Below the pieces are notes generated by a model. The model was given only the letters and a program-made list of their open reading frames with translations, had not been told where the DNA came from and ran no database searches. Below are positions 37,021 through 48,566 of a DNA stretch of 64,000 nt, piece after piece; position 1 is the stretch's first letter, and each line of letters opens with the position of its first letter. This DNA comes from Chondrilla cf. caribensis. Taxonomy: Eukaryota; Porifera; Demospongiae; Chondrillida; Chondrillidae. The position numbers and the translations under genes are program-made. The stretch covers positions 3,233,053-3,297,052 of the forward strand of contig OZ026565.1 of assembly GCA_964020155.1 (NCBI GenBank), in the 5' to 3' direction.

Positions 37021-39664
37021 ATGTCATCCGTTCAGTATAAGGACTTCCTCGAGTTTTATGGTGAGTGGATTTGGTGTTAGTACTTATCTTATGAAGTAGC
37101 CGTGTCGTCTTCATCGCTTTATATCTCGCTTATTCCTCCTCCTCTACCTGGTGGTACACGCCCACCGAATCCTTTATGGCTTCACAGATCGCTCCAATCC
37201 TTTCACTTTTAGAAGCACTTTATTCTAATGTTCAGTGAATGTGTTCTCTTCCGAGTCCTAATGACTATGGACCGTACCGCGTCTAATTTCTCTCCGTTCA
37301 TTTCAGATTCCGACATCTCAACAGATCAGACTTCTTATTGTTCCAGTTCTCTGTGATATTATGTTTTATAGTAAACTCACTGATTCGATGTAGTACCTCG
37401 TCCCACGATCACTGTAGACTAGTGGTCCTAGCGAATCCAGTTGTTAGTTCCTGTCCAGCCTCTCATTGTAGTGTGTTGTCGTTTGCTGTAGATGAAGAAC
37501 TCAGTGATATAGACAAGTACCACTGGTTGAACATTTCCATTAAATTTCACAATGTGACTCTGATGAAGGATCTGATTACTTCAGGAGTGTGTGTGAACTT
37601 TCCCCCTAATGTTCCCGCGGATGCAGACTTCAGTCCTCTCCACAACTGTGTGGAGTACGACCTGCTAGAAGGAGTCCCTATTCTAGTGGATGCGGGAGCC
37701 AATGTGAACATCAGAGCTTTGAAGGACTACAAGCCGACTCCCATTCATCAAGCCATTGTCCGCGACAACCTCCCAATGGTGAAGATGTTGCTTGCTCACG
37801 GTGCTGACCCCTACTGCCTCATTCATGGACTACGTCCTGTTCTCAATAAACCTTTCAGCTGGGACTGCTTTGAAATGGCCAAAGTGTTCGAGAACGATGA
37901 AGTGATTTCGTATTTCAGTGGATACAAGGTTGGACCATTTGTTGTTGTCCGTGTTGATATTTGAGTGTTCTGTAGTTCCATTTTCTCTGAATGAGTTTCT
38001 AGTATTAGTGATTTGTTTGTTAGATTGTGTCAGTGTAGTGTTGTCACCTCAAGTGTAGGTTAGCAATTCCAATGTTTCTGTGAATTGGAGTCAACATCCC
38101 TTTTGTAGTAAAGTTTTGTATGAGTGTTGAGTGTTTTCTGAGGTTTGATAGCCTTGTTGTTGGTGTGTTGGGGACAGTAGGAACAGAATAGCGAGTTGAG
38201 TTTTGAGCTAATCCCTTCCCAACCCCACCACTGAACTCATTAACGTTTGTCGTGTCTTCTTATTCTTGAGATTGTGAAATGTGTTTGACATCTCTTAACA
38301 CGTGAGAGATCTGAACATTTGGTAGAGGTCCTGCTGATACAAAGTCCTAAAAACACTCTCATACATTCCCATATATTCCCATGTTGAAAACAGAGACATG
38401 TGATCATCATGTGACCAGTGTGACTCCTCCTCCAGTCAGTGTCTAGTTGTTGGTTCAGGATGGCTATTCATGTCCTGTACCTGTATCCGTCCATTCCACT
38501 GTCATCTCCAGTGTAACCTCTCATAAAGGACACCTCTGTAGTGAGGAGCTTGTAACCACACATGTAGCCAACCACACATGTAGCTGAATCATGTACACAT
38601 GTATACAGGTACTTAGTCCTGTCCCAATGTGATGTGTGTCTCACATCTCATCTGCCTATAGTACATCCTTATTATCTGATGGTTAATTTGATGTGATTTT
38701 ATTATGTGTGTTTTAATTGTGAATGTAGTTGTTTGAAGAAGAGAAGTTGAAGCTGAGTCACCTCTACTGGAGAAAAGAACCAGATGTATTGGAGAAGATG
38801 TTTGATCCAACAGCAGTTTATTTGAATGGGAAGATATTTGTTGGTGAAAGGTTCAACTATCATCAGTTTCTTTGTGTGTTTGATGTTGTCAGTCGAACTT
38901 GGTCCAAACTACCATTTCATGATTCTTGTCGAATGTATGGCTTTATCTTAGCCACCAGCAACAGCAAGGTACACACATTAGGTGGTACCTGGAGTAAGGA
39001 TGGGAAAGTAGAAAAGTATTCAAATAAAGTATTTAGTTTAGATGATGATTTGAAGTGGTGTAATACACTCCCACCACTGAACATAGGGAGGGTGCGTGCT
39101 ACATCAACTTGTTTAGACAGCTTCATTCTTGTAGCTGGTGGTCGGGGTAGGAATGGTCCGTTGTCATCAGTAGAAGTGTTGAACAGTTCCCAGTCATCCT
39201 CCACTTGGTGGGAGATTTGTGACTTACCTTTAAAGTCTCACCTCATGCAGTGCACAGTAACACATGACGAACTCTTCATTGGATGCGGTAGTGGTACTGT
39301 TAAAACAGTTTACACAGGCAAACTGAGTGCTGTAAAGGAGTCCCTAAACGTTGATGAAGATTCTGAATCTAGTGTATCTCCTGAATCCTTTTGGCAGTCC
39401 CTCCCTCAAACACCACTCAGGGATAGTGGTTTAGTTTCTGTAAACAACTGTCTTCTTACTGTGGGTGGTCGTGATGGTTATGAATCCCATTCATCTGTCC
39501 ATTGTTATGATTTTTATAAGAAGACTTGGTCTAAAGTGTCTGATATTAGAAACAGTAGATGGTCACCAGCTGTTGTAGTCAGTCCATTTGAGAACAAACA
39601 GGAACTTTTTGTACTTGGTGGTTTGGGTGCAAACACTTTTGTAGAATCATGTGAATTATTGTAA
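37021..39664 (+). CDS. Ankyrin-kelch protein, copy 4
   Basis: Exons 37021-37060 (MSSVQYKDFLEFYG), 37492-37928 and 38729-39664; phases 1 and 0, intact. The ankyrin half is almost the same as copy 1 (GLRPV, ENDE). Kelch edge residues are again private: FD after EKM, RFNYHQF after VGE, RMYG, VR after GR, R.GRNGP after GG, HL before MQC, SGTVK after GCG, RDS in TPLRDSG, RDGYESH after GG, LGAN at the end. The ankyrin-kelch start site is preceded by the same sequence of about 250 bp as in copies 1 to 3. Confidence 0.88.
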
Positions 39665-40581
39665 GTGTGTATCAGACTGATTCCCATTGTTTGAATGTTA
39701 GACTGATTTCCATTCCCATTTGTTGTTTCCACTCTGATTTTTGTAGATTCTATATTCTTCTATTATATGATATTGGTTGTTGTCAACACGACATAATCTA
39801 GTGGAGTGTCGGTGTAGCATAGCTAGAGTAGCCAGGAAGCATGGTAGTATGTCATACACACTTAGTACTTGGAGCACAAACTCGTTTATTCAGTCCAATA
39901 ATCACTAGATAACACTTGTGGTTTGGACTGTAACCACATCTGATATGGACTAGAAACATTAATGGCTGAGAGGTCCCTCTAATGTGGTGGGGATGGTTTC
40001 ATTGGCTATGCCTTGGCAGTAGGCTGTAGCACCATAGGTAACATAAACGTACACACCGTAACATACATACGTAACATACCGTAGTCAGCTTCTCCATTGT
40101 ATTATGCACTTTGCAATGTGAACCCCACACCGCCCCCCATAGGGTATTTGCAATACTCTAGTTGAACATACTGTGGAAACTCCCTATTTAAGGAGGAATT
40201 TTGGATCACTATTCCCCCACCTCTGTGGTATAGGCATGACATTGCACCAAGATAGCAATGGGAACAGATTATAATGTGATAAACATCTTAGCATGTAGGC
40301 ACAGGTTATACAAAACTACACTAATCTCCCACTCCTTGGGGACCGGTGATATTAACTGCCAATGCTCACCCAAGCTCCCTACTCGTCCCATGGGGGGTAG
40401 AGTGGGGGTTCACACTGATAGGTGCAATATCAATGGCAGATCGGTAGGTACTGTAGTCATGTGCGTGTCATGTGTTAGTCGTCACATGTGAGCCTTGAAA
40501 AAATGGCTGCCGAAAGAAGGTTTATTGATTCTGTACTGAACATCGCCTAGTGTTGGATGAAGGGGAAGAAAAAGATCTAGA
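39665..40581. other. 3' flank of ankyrin-kelch 4 and SH3-gene 5' flank
   Basis: Same order as 19363-19969 and 48567-49479. 40120-40450 matches 48995-49350 nearly exactly. No extra gene recognised. Confidence 0.5.
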
Positions 40582-40651
40582 ATGAGCTCTGATAATTCTG
40601 AAGACGAAGTGACTCCTCCTTCTCCCCTCCACCTACCAGCATACCTGGAAG
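40582..40651 (+). pseudogene. Orphan exon 1 of the SH3 gene
   Basis: ATG with MSSDNSEDEVTPPSPLHLPA and a few more codons to a GTACAG donor, in the same phase as copies 1 and 3. About 90 bp further the block breaks into the MASK-like module, and exons 2 to 5 are absent. Confidence 0.75.
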
Positions 40652-40954
40652 GTACAGCTACTATTTGGTGAACGTCTTTACTCATCCACCTCTTATGTGT
40701 CCTTGTCGTGTGTTTTCCTGTACGTGTACAGGCCAAAATGAGCAATATATGCTCTCTAGGAATGATCCTCGAGGTTAACGGAGCTATCCAGGTTGATTTC
40801 CTTCGTTACATGTGACACGTACCATATGTACGTACACACAAGAACCTATGTGTACATAGGACACCTTTATGTACACACATTACGTACATGTGTAGTGTAT
40901 TATGTATTATACTCCTTGTCTCTGCTGGCAGTCCACTGAGGGGTGGCCCGTGTC

Positions 40955-41436
40955 ATGAAGCACCTTGGTTCCGACCACCTTCCAAAGAGCCATCTGATAG
41001 TCTACATGCAGCGAGGAGGGACTCCAGAGTGGCTGAGGAGGTGGAAGCTTCACGGGACAACCAGGAACATCAAGAAGAACAGACTGTTAGCCGAGGCCTG
41101 TAGTCAAGGTGATTGGTTGGCAGTCCAACAACCCCTCTCCCAAGGTAGGAACATCCACCAACCTGGTGAGGACGGAGAGAGTTTACTGTCCTTGAATTGT
41201 TCAGCTGGTTCCTATGAACTTGTGGAGGTCCTCCTTAAGATGAGAAGTGGAATGGATGATAAAGGAATGGAAGGTGTGTATCTGGAGTGAGTGTAGTGGG
41301 TGTGTCTGATCTCTATCCCCTCCCCCATTAGACTGCACTCCTCTGATGGAGTCGTCCAGTGGAGGGTATAGCGATAATATTATTGTGAAGCTACTGCTGG
41401 ACCACGGAGTAGGAGTCAATGCCAAGTCAGCAGCAG
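40955..41436 (+). CDS. MASK/ANKHD1-like ankyrin fragment, copy 1
   Basis: Exon 40955-41273 contains RLLAEACSQGDWLAVQQPLS...GEDGESLLSLNCSAGSYELV, and exon 41332-41436 reads CTPLMESSSGGYSD..VKLLLDHG with the phase preserved (G plus AC). The spacing and words match the first ankyrin repeats of ANKHD1/MASK (LAEACSDGD, EEGESLLCLACSAGYYEL, TPLM.AASGG). There is a six-base in-frame insertion in exon b (NI after SD), and Pro replaces a Leu expected in a helix (QQPLS). The start ATG is tentative; a second open frame overlaps the first 150 bp. No further ankyrin exons follow before a minisatellite, so this is a fragment. Confidence 0.7.
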
Positions 41437-42025
41437 GTCAGTGGTGCCTGTGCGTGCCTTCATGTTGGGGTGCAGGCTAGTGCAGTACATACAGTATATA
41501 CTCCCTGTGTACCTGTGTGTGCCTTCATGTTGGGGTGCAGGCTAGTGCAGTACATACGTACAGTATATACTCCCTGTGTACCTGTGTGTGCCTTCATGTT
41601 GGGGTGCAGGCTAGTGCAGTACATACAGTATATACTCCCTGTGTACCTGTGTGTGCCTTCATGTTGGGGTGCGGCTAGTGCAGTACATACAGTATATACT
41701 CCCTGTGTACCTGTGTGTGCCTTCATGTTGGGGTGCAGGCTAGTGCAGTACATACAGTATATACTCCCTGTGTACCTGTGTGTGCCTTCATGTTGGGGTG
41801 CAGGCTAGTGCAGTACATACAGTATATACTCCCTGTGTACCTGTGTGTGCCTTCATGTTGGGGTGCGGCTAGTGCAGTACATACAGTATATACTCCCTGT
41901 GTACCTGTGTGTGCCTTCATGTTGGGGTGCAGGCTAGTACAGTACATACAGTATATACTCCATGTGTACCTGTGTGTGCCTTCATGTTGGGGTGCAGGCT
42001 AGTGCAGTACATACAGTATATGTTC
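41437..42025. repeat. 65-bp minisatellite, about 9 copies (copy 1)
   Basis: Unit begins GCCTTCATGTTGGGGTGCAG and is 65 bp long; two units lack one base pair and one has 4 extra bases. It starts right at the GTCAGTGG donor of the ankyrin exon and ends just before the next acceptor, filling the intron. Confidence 0.93.
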
Positions 42026-42039
42026 CCTCCATCTCTCAG

Positions 42040-42416
42040 CAATGAAAGATGTGTGGAGTGTACCAGCTGCACCAGTGGCCACTACCAGAATGATACTGCA
42101 GCTACAACCTGTCTTCCTTGTCCAAAAGGTTATTTCACATCTAATAATGGGTCAACAGTCTGTCTGCAGTGTGAAAAAGGTCAGCAGAGGTTGTGGTGGG
42201 GTGTGTCATGTGGGTGTGTCCCCATACTAGTGTCCCCATACTAGTGTCCCATTCTAGTGTCGTAACAAATCCAATATCGTTTGTTGTGTCTAATGGTGTG
42301 CAGGTTGCTACCGGGATGCTGGTCACTCCGTGTGTGTGGAGTGTTGGGTGGGGTGGTACCAGCTGGATAAGGGACAGTCCAGTTGTCGTGAGTGTCCACA
42401 GGGATACTATTGTAAG
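42040..42416 (+). CDS. Cysteine-rich GCC2/GCC3 (ephrin-receptor-like) exons
   Basis: Exon 42040-42179 encodes CVECTSCTSGHYQND...TCLPCPKGYFTS..GSTVCLQCEKG. Exon 42304-42416 continues in phase with GCYRDAGHSVCVECWVGWYQ...CRECPQGYYCK. The C-x2-C...G-Y...C-x2-C-P-x-G-Y pattern is the extracellular ephrin-receptor-like / TNFR-like repeat. Its position beside cytosolic-type ankyrin exons is odd, so the two may be pieces of different genes brought together. There is no signal peptide or transmembrane exon in view. Confidence 0.6.
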
Positions 42417-42717
42417 GTAATGAATATCATTGTGTTCACTGAACACTGTAAACATGTACGTGTACTTATTGTTTGATGTAGTAGGTATTCTGCACATTGC
42501 AACACTGAGCCTTGGTATTGCATCACTCAGACAATATATTACACCATTTATATGATGCATTGCATCACTCACACAGTATATTGCATCACTCTTAGATTAT
42601 AACTTTGAGCCTCCCCAACCTTGTCCAGTGGATGCCTATTGCTAGTAGCCGGTCCCCCCAGTATTGTGGACCACTGTTTATGGCTCATGGCAGCAAAGAT
42701 GTGAGTATGTACAATGC

Positions 42718-42757
<40 letters not shown>

Positions 42758-43315
42758 CGACTTGTTGTCTCCTCCACTAGGTATGTATCCCAATGCCTGC
42801 ATTCTATGTTGTACTGGTGTTGTCAGTCACAGGCTAGTAGGTTCTAGTTTCTATTTCTAATTTTAAATTGAGAATAGAAATATGCAGACACCCTCCACAT
42901 TGTCCAGTTTGTGCACTCACTTGTGTCCACTTTCCAGAGCTAGAGATGTGAGCTGTGTTGACTGTTGAGTATGTTCCTATTTGAGATTACCAGTTAACAG
43001 TATGTATGTTCAATTTGTTATGCTAAGAGTTATCAGTTACTGAGAGGGAACAGTATACTGAATGGTATACTGATTGTTATACTGAATGGTATACTGAATG
43101 TTATACTGATTATTATACTGCCTGTTGTACTGATTGTTATACTGATTGTTATACTGATTGTATACACTAGTGTTCTGTCATTGTATGTCAACATCAAGAA
43201 CAGTTATACTAGCTGTTATACTAGCTGTTATACTGATCCATTGTCTTTTATACAGTTATATTGATGGTATTAGCAATATTGGCCATTATTACTGTATTCA
43301 GAGTATGGTAAGTGT
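42417..43315. other. Spacer with (TTG)n and TATACTGATTGT tandem repeat
   Basis: A run of TTG triplets at about 42716-42751. 43060-43240 has short tandem GTTATACTGATT/AATG units. An open segment at 42602-42699 ending at GTGAGT may be one more exon (PQYCGPLFMAHGSKD) but is unassigned. Confidence 0.45.
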
Positions 43316-43469
43316 GTATTTTATATCCCATGTCCTATGTGTATGTTGGTGTATAAACTTGCCATACTGTTCTCTGTGTCCAGTGGTAGCAGGAGACCCA
43401 TTAGAAGTGGATCTACTCCATTGTTATCTAAAAGTGTCAAGACTCCTACCTACAGAGGATTGTGATCGG

Positions 43470-43472
<3 letters not shown>
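43316..43472 (+). repeat. Duplicated exon-like segment D, copy 2
   Basis: Same as 24396-24545 and again ends in a TG tract (43473-43529). Exon-like frame VVAGDPLEVDLLHCYLKV is preserved. Confidence 0.6.
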
Positions 43473-43530
<58 letters not shown>

Positions 43531-43805
43531 GAAGGAGAATGAACATATCTTTGTTTGACTATTAAATCAATTCTTTTATATGTATGTATTTAATTATGAT
43601 TTATAAATGTTGTTTGTTTTGTGGAGTAAATGGGTATTCAATGTTTTGTCTGAAATTAATTAGAAGGCTCTTTAATTAAAGCTGATTCATCGTAATATCA
43701 AAGGTGATCATCAGCACGACGTCATCCCCTCTCCATCCACCATCATATCATTGTCCCAAACAGTTCACTGCAACACATGTTCCTCCACTTATCTGACATC
43801 CTTCC

Positions 43806-43862
43806 AGTCAGTGTACAACGTCAACTCTTAATTCAGTATAAGAACTTTCTCAAGTTGACTGG
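43806..43862 (+). pseudogene. Decayed ankyrin-kelch exon 1 upstream of the kinase gene
   Basis: CTTCCAGTCAGTGTACAACG..AATTCAGTATAAGAACTTTCT..AAGTTGACTG and then GTGAGTGGATTAGGTGTAAGTACT matches the 5' region, exon 1 and donor of the ankyrin-kelch genes, but the ATG is lost and the TAT codon is changed. Confidence 0.7.
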
Positions 43863-44502
43863 TGAGTGGATTAGGTGTAAGTACTCAGTATATCTAGTAG
43901 ACAGCTGTGCTGTGGTATATTAGTAGCAGTGTATGGACCAGGTTGGAAACCACTGATTATTTCTGTCCTCTCACTCCTCATTGAGGTCTTTAGAGTACAA
44001 GCAGTATATGGATGGTGTGTGTGTGTGTGTGTATTGTGCATGGGTGTGGGTGTGGTGTTTGTGTTCATGCATGTACATTTCTCCTCTACAGTACTTTGCT
44101 GTATCCACTGTTGCCTAACTTCATGCAATATTACTGTGGACCCTTAGGAGAGACTGCTAGTGTACAAGAGCTGAACCTGTACCCGAGGTAGCTAACCAGA
44201 GCAGTATCAGCTCCAGTAGACCCTCCACTCTCACCAGTACATGGGTGCAGTGTACCAGCTGATGTTTGGACGTCTTCACTGTAACGAGGTCTTACTACGC
44301 TCTATTCTCCACCGCTCACTGCACCCTCATCACCAAGTGCATATGTTCGTGAGTGTGTGTACATTATAGTGGAGGTGTAGTAGTTCGTGAGTGGGCGGTT
44401 GGAATGGATTAGTACATGGTCACGTGAGTTATGTATCACGTGTGATATACCACAAGCCATATATGGGTATGTTGGAAGATCAGTTTGGGCTTTTCCTCGC
44501 TA
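43863..44502. other. Spacer with exon-like pieces before the kinase
   Basis: Two short open stretches with splice-like ends (44093-44191, LLPNFMQYYCGPLGETASVQ; 44243-44350, YMGAVYQLMFGRLHCNEVLL) could be exons of an unknown gene. I cannot connect them to the kinase. Confidence 0.35.
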
Positions 44503-47500
44503 ATGGCTGCTCTGAGATGTAACCTCTCCAGTTACTTTCGACCCATTCCTCCTTCGTTGAGGATAGGACTAGAGATCAACCGGGGTGCTTACGGCACCGT
44601 CCACGAAGGACAACTAGATGGTCGTCCCGTCGCTGTCAAGAAAATCCACCGACTTCTCCTCGAAGCGGCCAGTGGAGAGCGAGAGACGTGGGAAAGAGTC
44701 GTGCGCGATTTCGAGAAGGAGTGTCGTCTCCTGGAAGGACTGAAGCATCCCCATATCGTTGGATTCTCGGGAGCTTTCTACGATGTCCAAAGCAAAGAGC
44801 CCGTCCTAGTGATGGAGAGGATGAAAGAGAACCTGAGGGATCTTCTCGGTCGAGAAAGACAACTGAGTCTTCGTCGACAGCTTCAGATCAGCTTGGAAAT
44901 AGCGATCGGTCTGGAGTTCTTACACAGTCGGTCTCCTCCCGCCGTCCATCGCGACCTGAACGACAAGAACGTGATGCTGAACGAAGAAGGCGTGGTGAAA
45001 CTCGGCGACCTAGGACAGTCCCGGTTGAAGGAGAATTCGGTAGACTACTTCAGTACGGGCCAACCAGGAGCGGTTCCCTTCATGCCTCCAGAGGCTTTGA
45101 GTGAGCACCCTCACTACACGGAGAAGATCGACATGTTCTCCCTGGGTGTGCTAATGTTGGAGATATCCACTGGTCGCTACCCCTCAGTGAAGCTGTTTGG
45201 AATTGGATTGCAGCCAGAGGTATTGAGACGCCGGGAGGACCTGTCTAGGCTGTCGGATGGTCACCCACTGAAGCCGTTCATTCTTCACTGTCTGAAGGAC
45301 GACTACAAGGATCGTCCACCTGCCGTCATTGTGCGTTCCTTTGTTGAGAGTCGATTGGTGAGTGTCTCCACCAGTGATGGTGGTGGTGTCATTGGAGTTG
45401 ATGTGTCATGTCAGCCCCTTGTCTCCATGTGGTCTCTCTCTTTGATGTCATTGTCACTGAAGAGGTCAAAGGTTACATTTGTTCACCTCTTGTCATCCTA
45501 AAGACCTTCAAATGTGGTCCAATACAATTGCAGTTGTTAACTGTGTCATGTCAATTCTGTACATTCAGGAACTTGAGACCACTAAGAAGAAGCTGAGTGA
45601 TACAGAGAGCAGACTGGAGGGTACTGTTAAGGTGTGTTTGTCCATGTCCTTTAAATGTGGTCCAGTACAGTTTACATGTTCGCATCAATTCTGCATTTAG
45701 GAACTCGAAGAGAAGCTGAGAGATAATAAGAGCAGGATGGAGGGTGCTGTTAAGGTGTGTGTGGTGTGTGATAGAGCTAGGGTGGAGTGAACACTGGTTA
45801 CTGTGTCTTGTTGATTCTGTACATTCAGGAACTTGAGACCACTAAGGAGAAGCTGAGTGATACAGAGAGCAGGCTGGAGGGTGCTGTTAAGGTGTGTTTG
45901 TCCATGTGTCCTCAACCAGTGCTACTTGGATGGTGAACTGGTGTAAGGTACCCCAGAACCATGCTATGTACATGCACAGCTCATAGGCGGAGGAATGGTT
46001 TGCCAAGTGGGGGGGCCTGAAGGCCATGGTATGCAACTCGTGATTAATGTCACAATGGTGTTTGTACATACAATACTCTACACAAATAATACATATTCAC
46101 CATTAAAAATATAATTTTAGCAAAACCCAATAGCATGTTAGCTACATAACATGCAATTAACAACAGCTGTGAGAGAGAGAGCTGCCAGAGCTGATTTCTG
46201 CAACAGAAGCTCTCTTCTTATTCAGAGGTCCTGAAACGCTAAGATAACTAAGAAGGGACGATTGCTAAGCCATAATAGTCGAGATATGTAATAACAAACC
46301 GAGACAAACACACAAGAGTTGTCTTTTCTGCAGCCGCGTGTTGGTTGCGTAATTGAAAAATGGTTGCCCTTACTGAATGTTACTGCTTGAATAATTCAGA
46401 CTCGTTACTATGTTCATAGCGCTTTTGGAAGGTAACAAAATGAAATACTAGTGTTTTATCCCTGTAATTTATCATTTTCCACACTTATTTCACCAAATGT
46501 GTTGAATATGCAGCTTTTTAGTGACGGACCAAACTGAATTTATTTAAGGGGGCCAAAGACATTCTTGGCCCCCCCTGTTCCGCCGCCTATGCAGCTAATT
46601 GACTGACCAGTGTGTGATGTTGGTAGAGTGTTGAATAGCAGTACCAAGCACACCACCAAGACCCTTCACTACTGTGACCTATCCCTGTCAATCCTGCACA
46701 TCTAGGAACTTGAGACCACTAGACAGAAGCTGAGTGATCCAGAGAACAGACTGGAGGGTGCTGTTAAGGTGTCCAAGGTGAGTGGGTGTGTATGCTGTGT
46801 ACACACCTCCCCATGTAGGCCTCACATCTCGGAGTAACCACCTCAACAGTGAGAGAGGGAGGAATACATGTAGCCACACCCACTTGTCCATCCTGTCGTA
46901 ACCACAACCACTATTCCATCCTAAGTAATGGGCGTGACGTACAAGACGAACAATAGGGTGGGTGTGGGATAGTGTCAATCAATCAACCAATGTCACAGAC
47001 TGGACACATCTCCTAGACAGGAGGTCGCTCCTACATTATACAACTGCATATTCATCACAATGTGTACTGTTAGGAGCATGAACAGATTGGATTGTGGCAT
47101 AGTGTTTGCATTAATAATTACTTTTCCATATTAGGAAGATGAAGGTCCCAAATTGTGTAGTCCAATGAAGAGTGTCCAAATATCTGACAGAGAGAGTAAA
47201 ATGAAGGTTGGTGTGAGCAGTTAGTGAGAATGAGGAGAACCATCATGTTCCCTTTTGTTCTGTGTCCGCCCTTCTTGTTGAGTGCTGTTCCCCCCTACTA
47301 AACTCCACCCACAAGTAATAACCAGCAAGTTCTGTAGTTTTGGGTCCAGCTTGTATTTTCTACTTCTATTCCAGCAAAATTGAAATCTGCTATGTGCAGG
47401 TCACCTGACATTCATGTGACTAATGCATTCACTTGTTACTATCTGTCTGGTGCACTCAGTTCCATCCACATTAGTTGAATCATGTACACATGTATACAGG

Positions 47501-48566
47501 TACTTAGTCCTGTCCCAATGTGATGTGTGTCTCACATCTCATCTGCTTATAGTACATCCTTATCTGATGGTTAATTCGATGTGATTTTATTTTGTGTGTT
47601 TTATGAATGTAGTTGTTTGAAGAAGAGAAGTTGAAGCTGAGTCACCTCTACTGGAGAAAAGAACCAGATGTATTGGAGCGGATGCCATATCCAACGGCAG
47701 TTTATTTGAATGGGAAGATATTTGTTGGTGATAGGAAGGTGAATCAACAGTTTCTTTGTTTGTTTGATGTTGTCAGTCGAACTTGGACTAAACTACCATT
47801 TCATGATTCTTGTGAAATGAATGGCTTCACCTTAGCCACCAGCAACAGCAAGGTACACACTATAGGTGGTACCTGGAGAAAGGATGGGAAAGGAGAAAGG
47901 TTTTCAAATAAAGTGTTTAGTTTAGATGATGATTTGAAGTGGTGTAATACACTCCCACCACTGAACATAGGGAGGATTGCGGCTACATCAACTTCTTTTG
48001 ACAGCTTCATTCTTGTAGCTGGTGGTCGGGGTAGAAATAGTCCATTGTCATCAGTAGAAGTGTTGAACAGTTCCCAGTCATCCTCCACTTGGTGGGAGAT
48101 TTGTGACTTACCTGTAAAGTCTTGGCTCATGCAGTGCACAGTAACACATGACGAACTCTTCATTGGATGTGGTGATCATACTGTTACTACAGTTGGTACT
48201 GCATATACAATTTACACATCCAAACTGAGTGCTGTAAAGGAGTCCCTAAACGTTGATGAAGATTCTGAATCTAGTGTATCTCCTGAATCCTTTTGGCAGT
48301 CCCTACCTAAAACACCACTCGGGGAGAGTGGTTTAGTTTCTGTAAACAACTGTCTTCTTATTGTGGGTGGTGATGATGATCTCAAACTCCATTCATCTGT
48401 TCATTCATATGATTGTTATAAGAAGACTTGGTCTAAAGTCTCTGATATTAGTAACAGTAGAGTGTCACCAGCTGTTGTAGTCAGTACATTTGAGAACAAA
48501 CAGAAACTCTTTGTACTTGGTGGTGGTGGTGCTAACACTTTTGTAGAATCATGTGAATTATTGTAA
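44503..48566 (+). CDS. TKL-like kinase - coiled coil - kelch fusion protein
   Basis: Seven exons, all phase 0, 710 aa: 44503-45357 (kinase), 45569-45631, 45701-45754, 45829-45891, 46706-46777 (coiled-coil units ELETT.KLSD.E.RLEGAVK), 47135-47206 (linker), 47613-48566 (kelch). The kinase has RGAYGTV, VAVKK (K46), HRDLNDKNVML, DLG in place of DFG, and MPPEA, so it should be active. The coiled-coil units are 18-24 residues and look like exon duplications. The kelch exon is the same family as in the ankyrin-kelch genes (LFEEEKLKLSHLYW start) with its own edge residues: PY, RKVNQQF, IA, WL, an extended DHTVTTVGTAY loop, GES. The intron before it (from about 47475) is copied from ankyrin-kelch intron 2. 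The 44503 ATG is the first in frame near the glycine loop; upstream exons are possible. Confidence 0.8.
45982..46591. mobile_element. 610-bp MITE-like element in a kinase-kelch intron
   Basis: Ends are perfect inverted CATAGGCGG / CCGCCTATG, extended imperfectly, and both flanks carry CAGCT (45977-45981 and 46592-46596), a 5-bp target duplication. GGGGGGGCC runs lie just inside both ends. No coding frame; AT-rich interior. It sits between the third and fourth coiled-coil exons, outside coding sequence. Confidence 0.85.

Noticed and set aside
41460..42002. Cys-rich frames MCLHVGVQASAVHTVY repeated
   Set aside because: Translation of the 65-bp minisatellite.
44688..45104. 138-codon alternative frame inside the kinase exon
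   Set aside because: Arg/Ser-rich shadow of the kinase frame, which carries all catalytic motifs.
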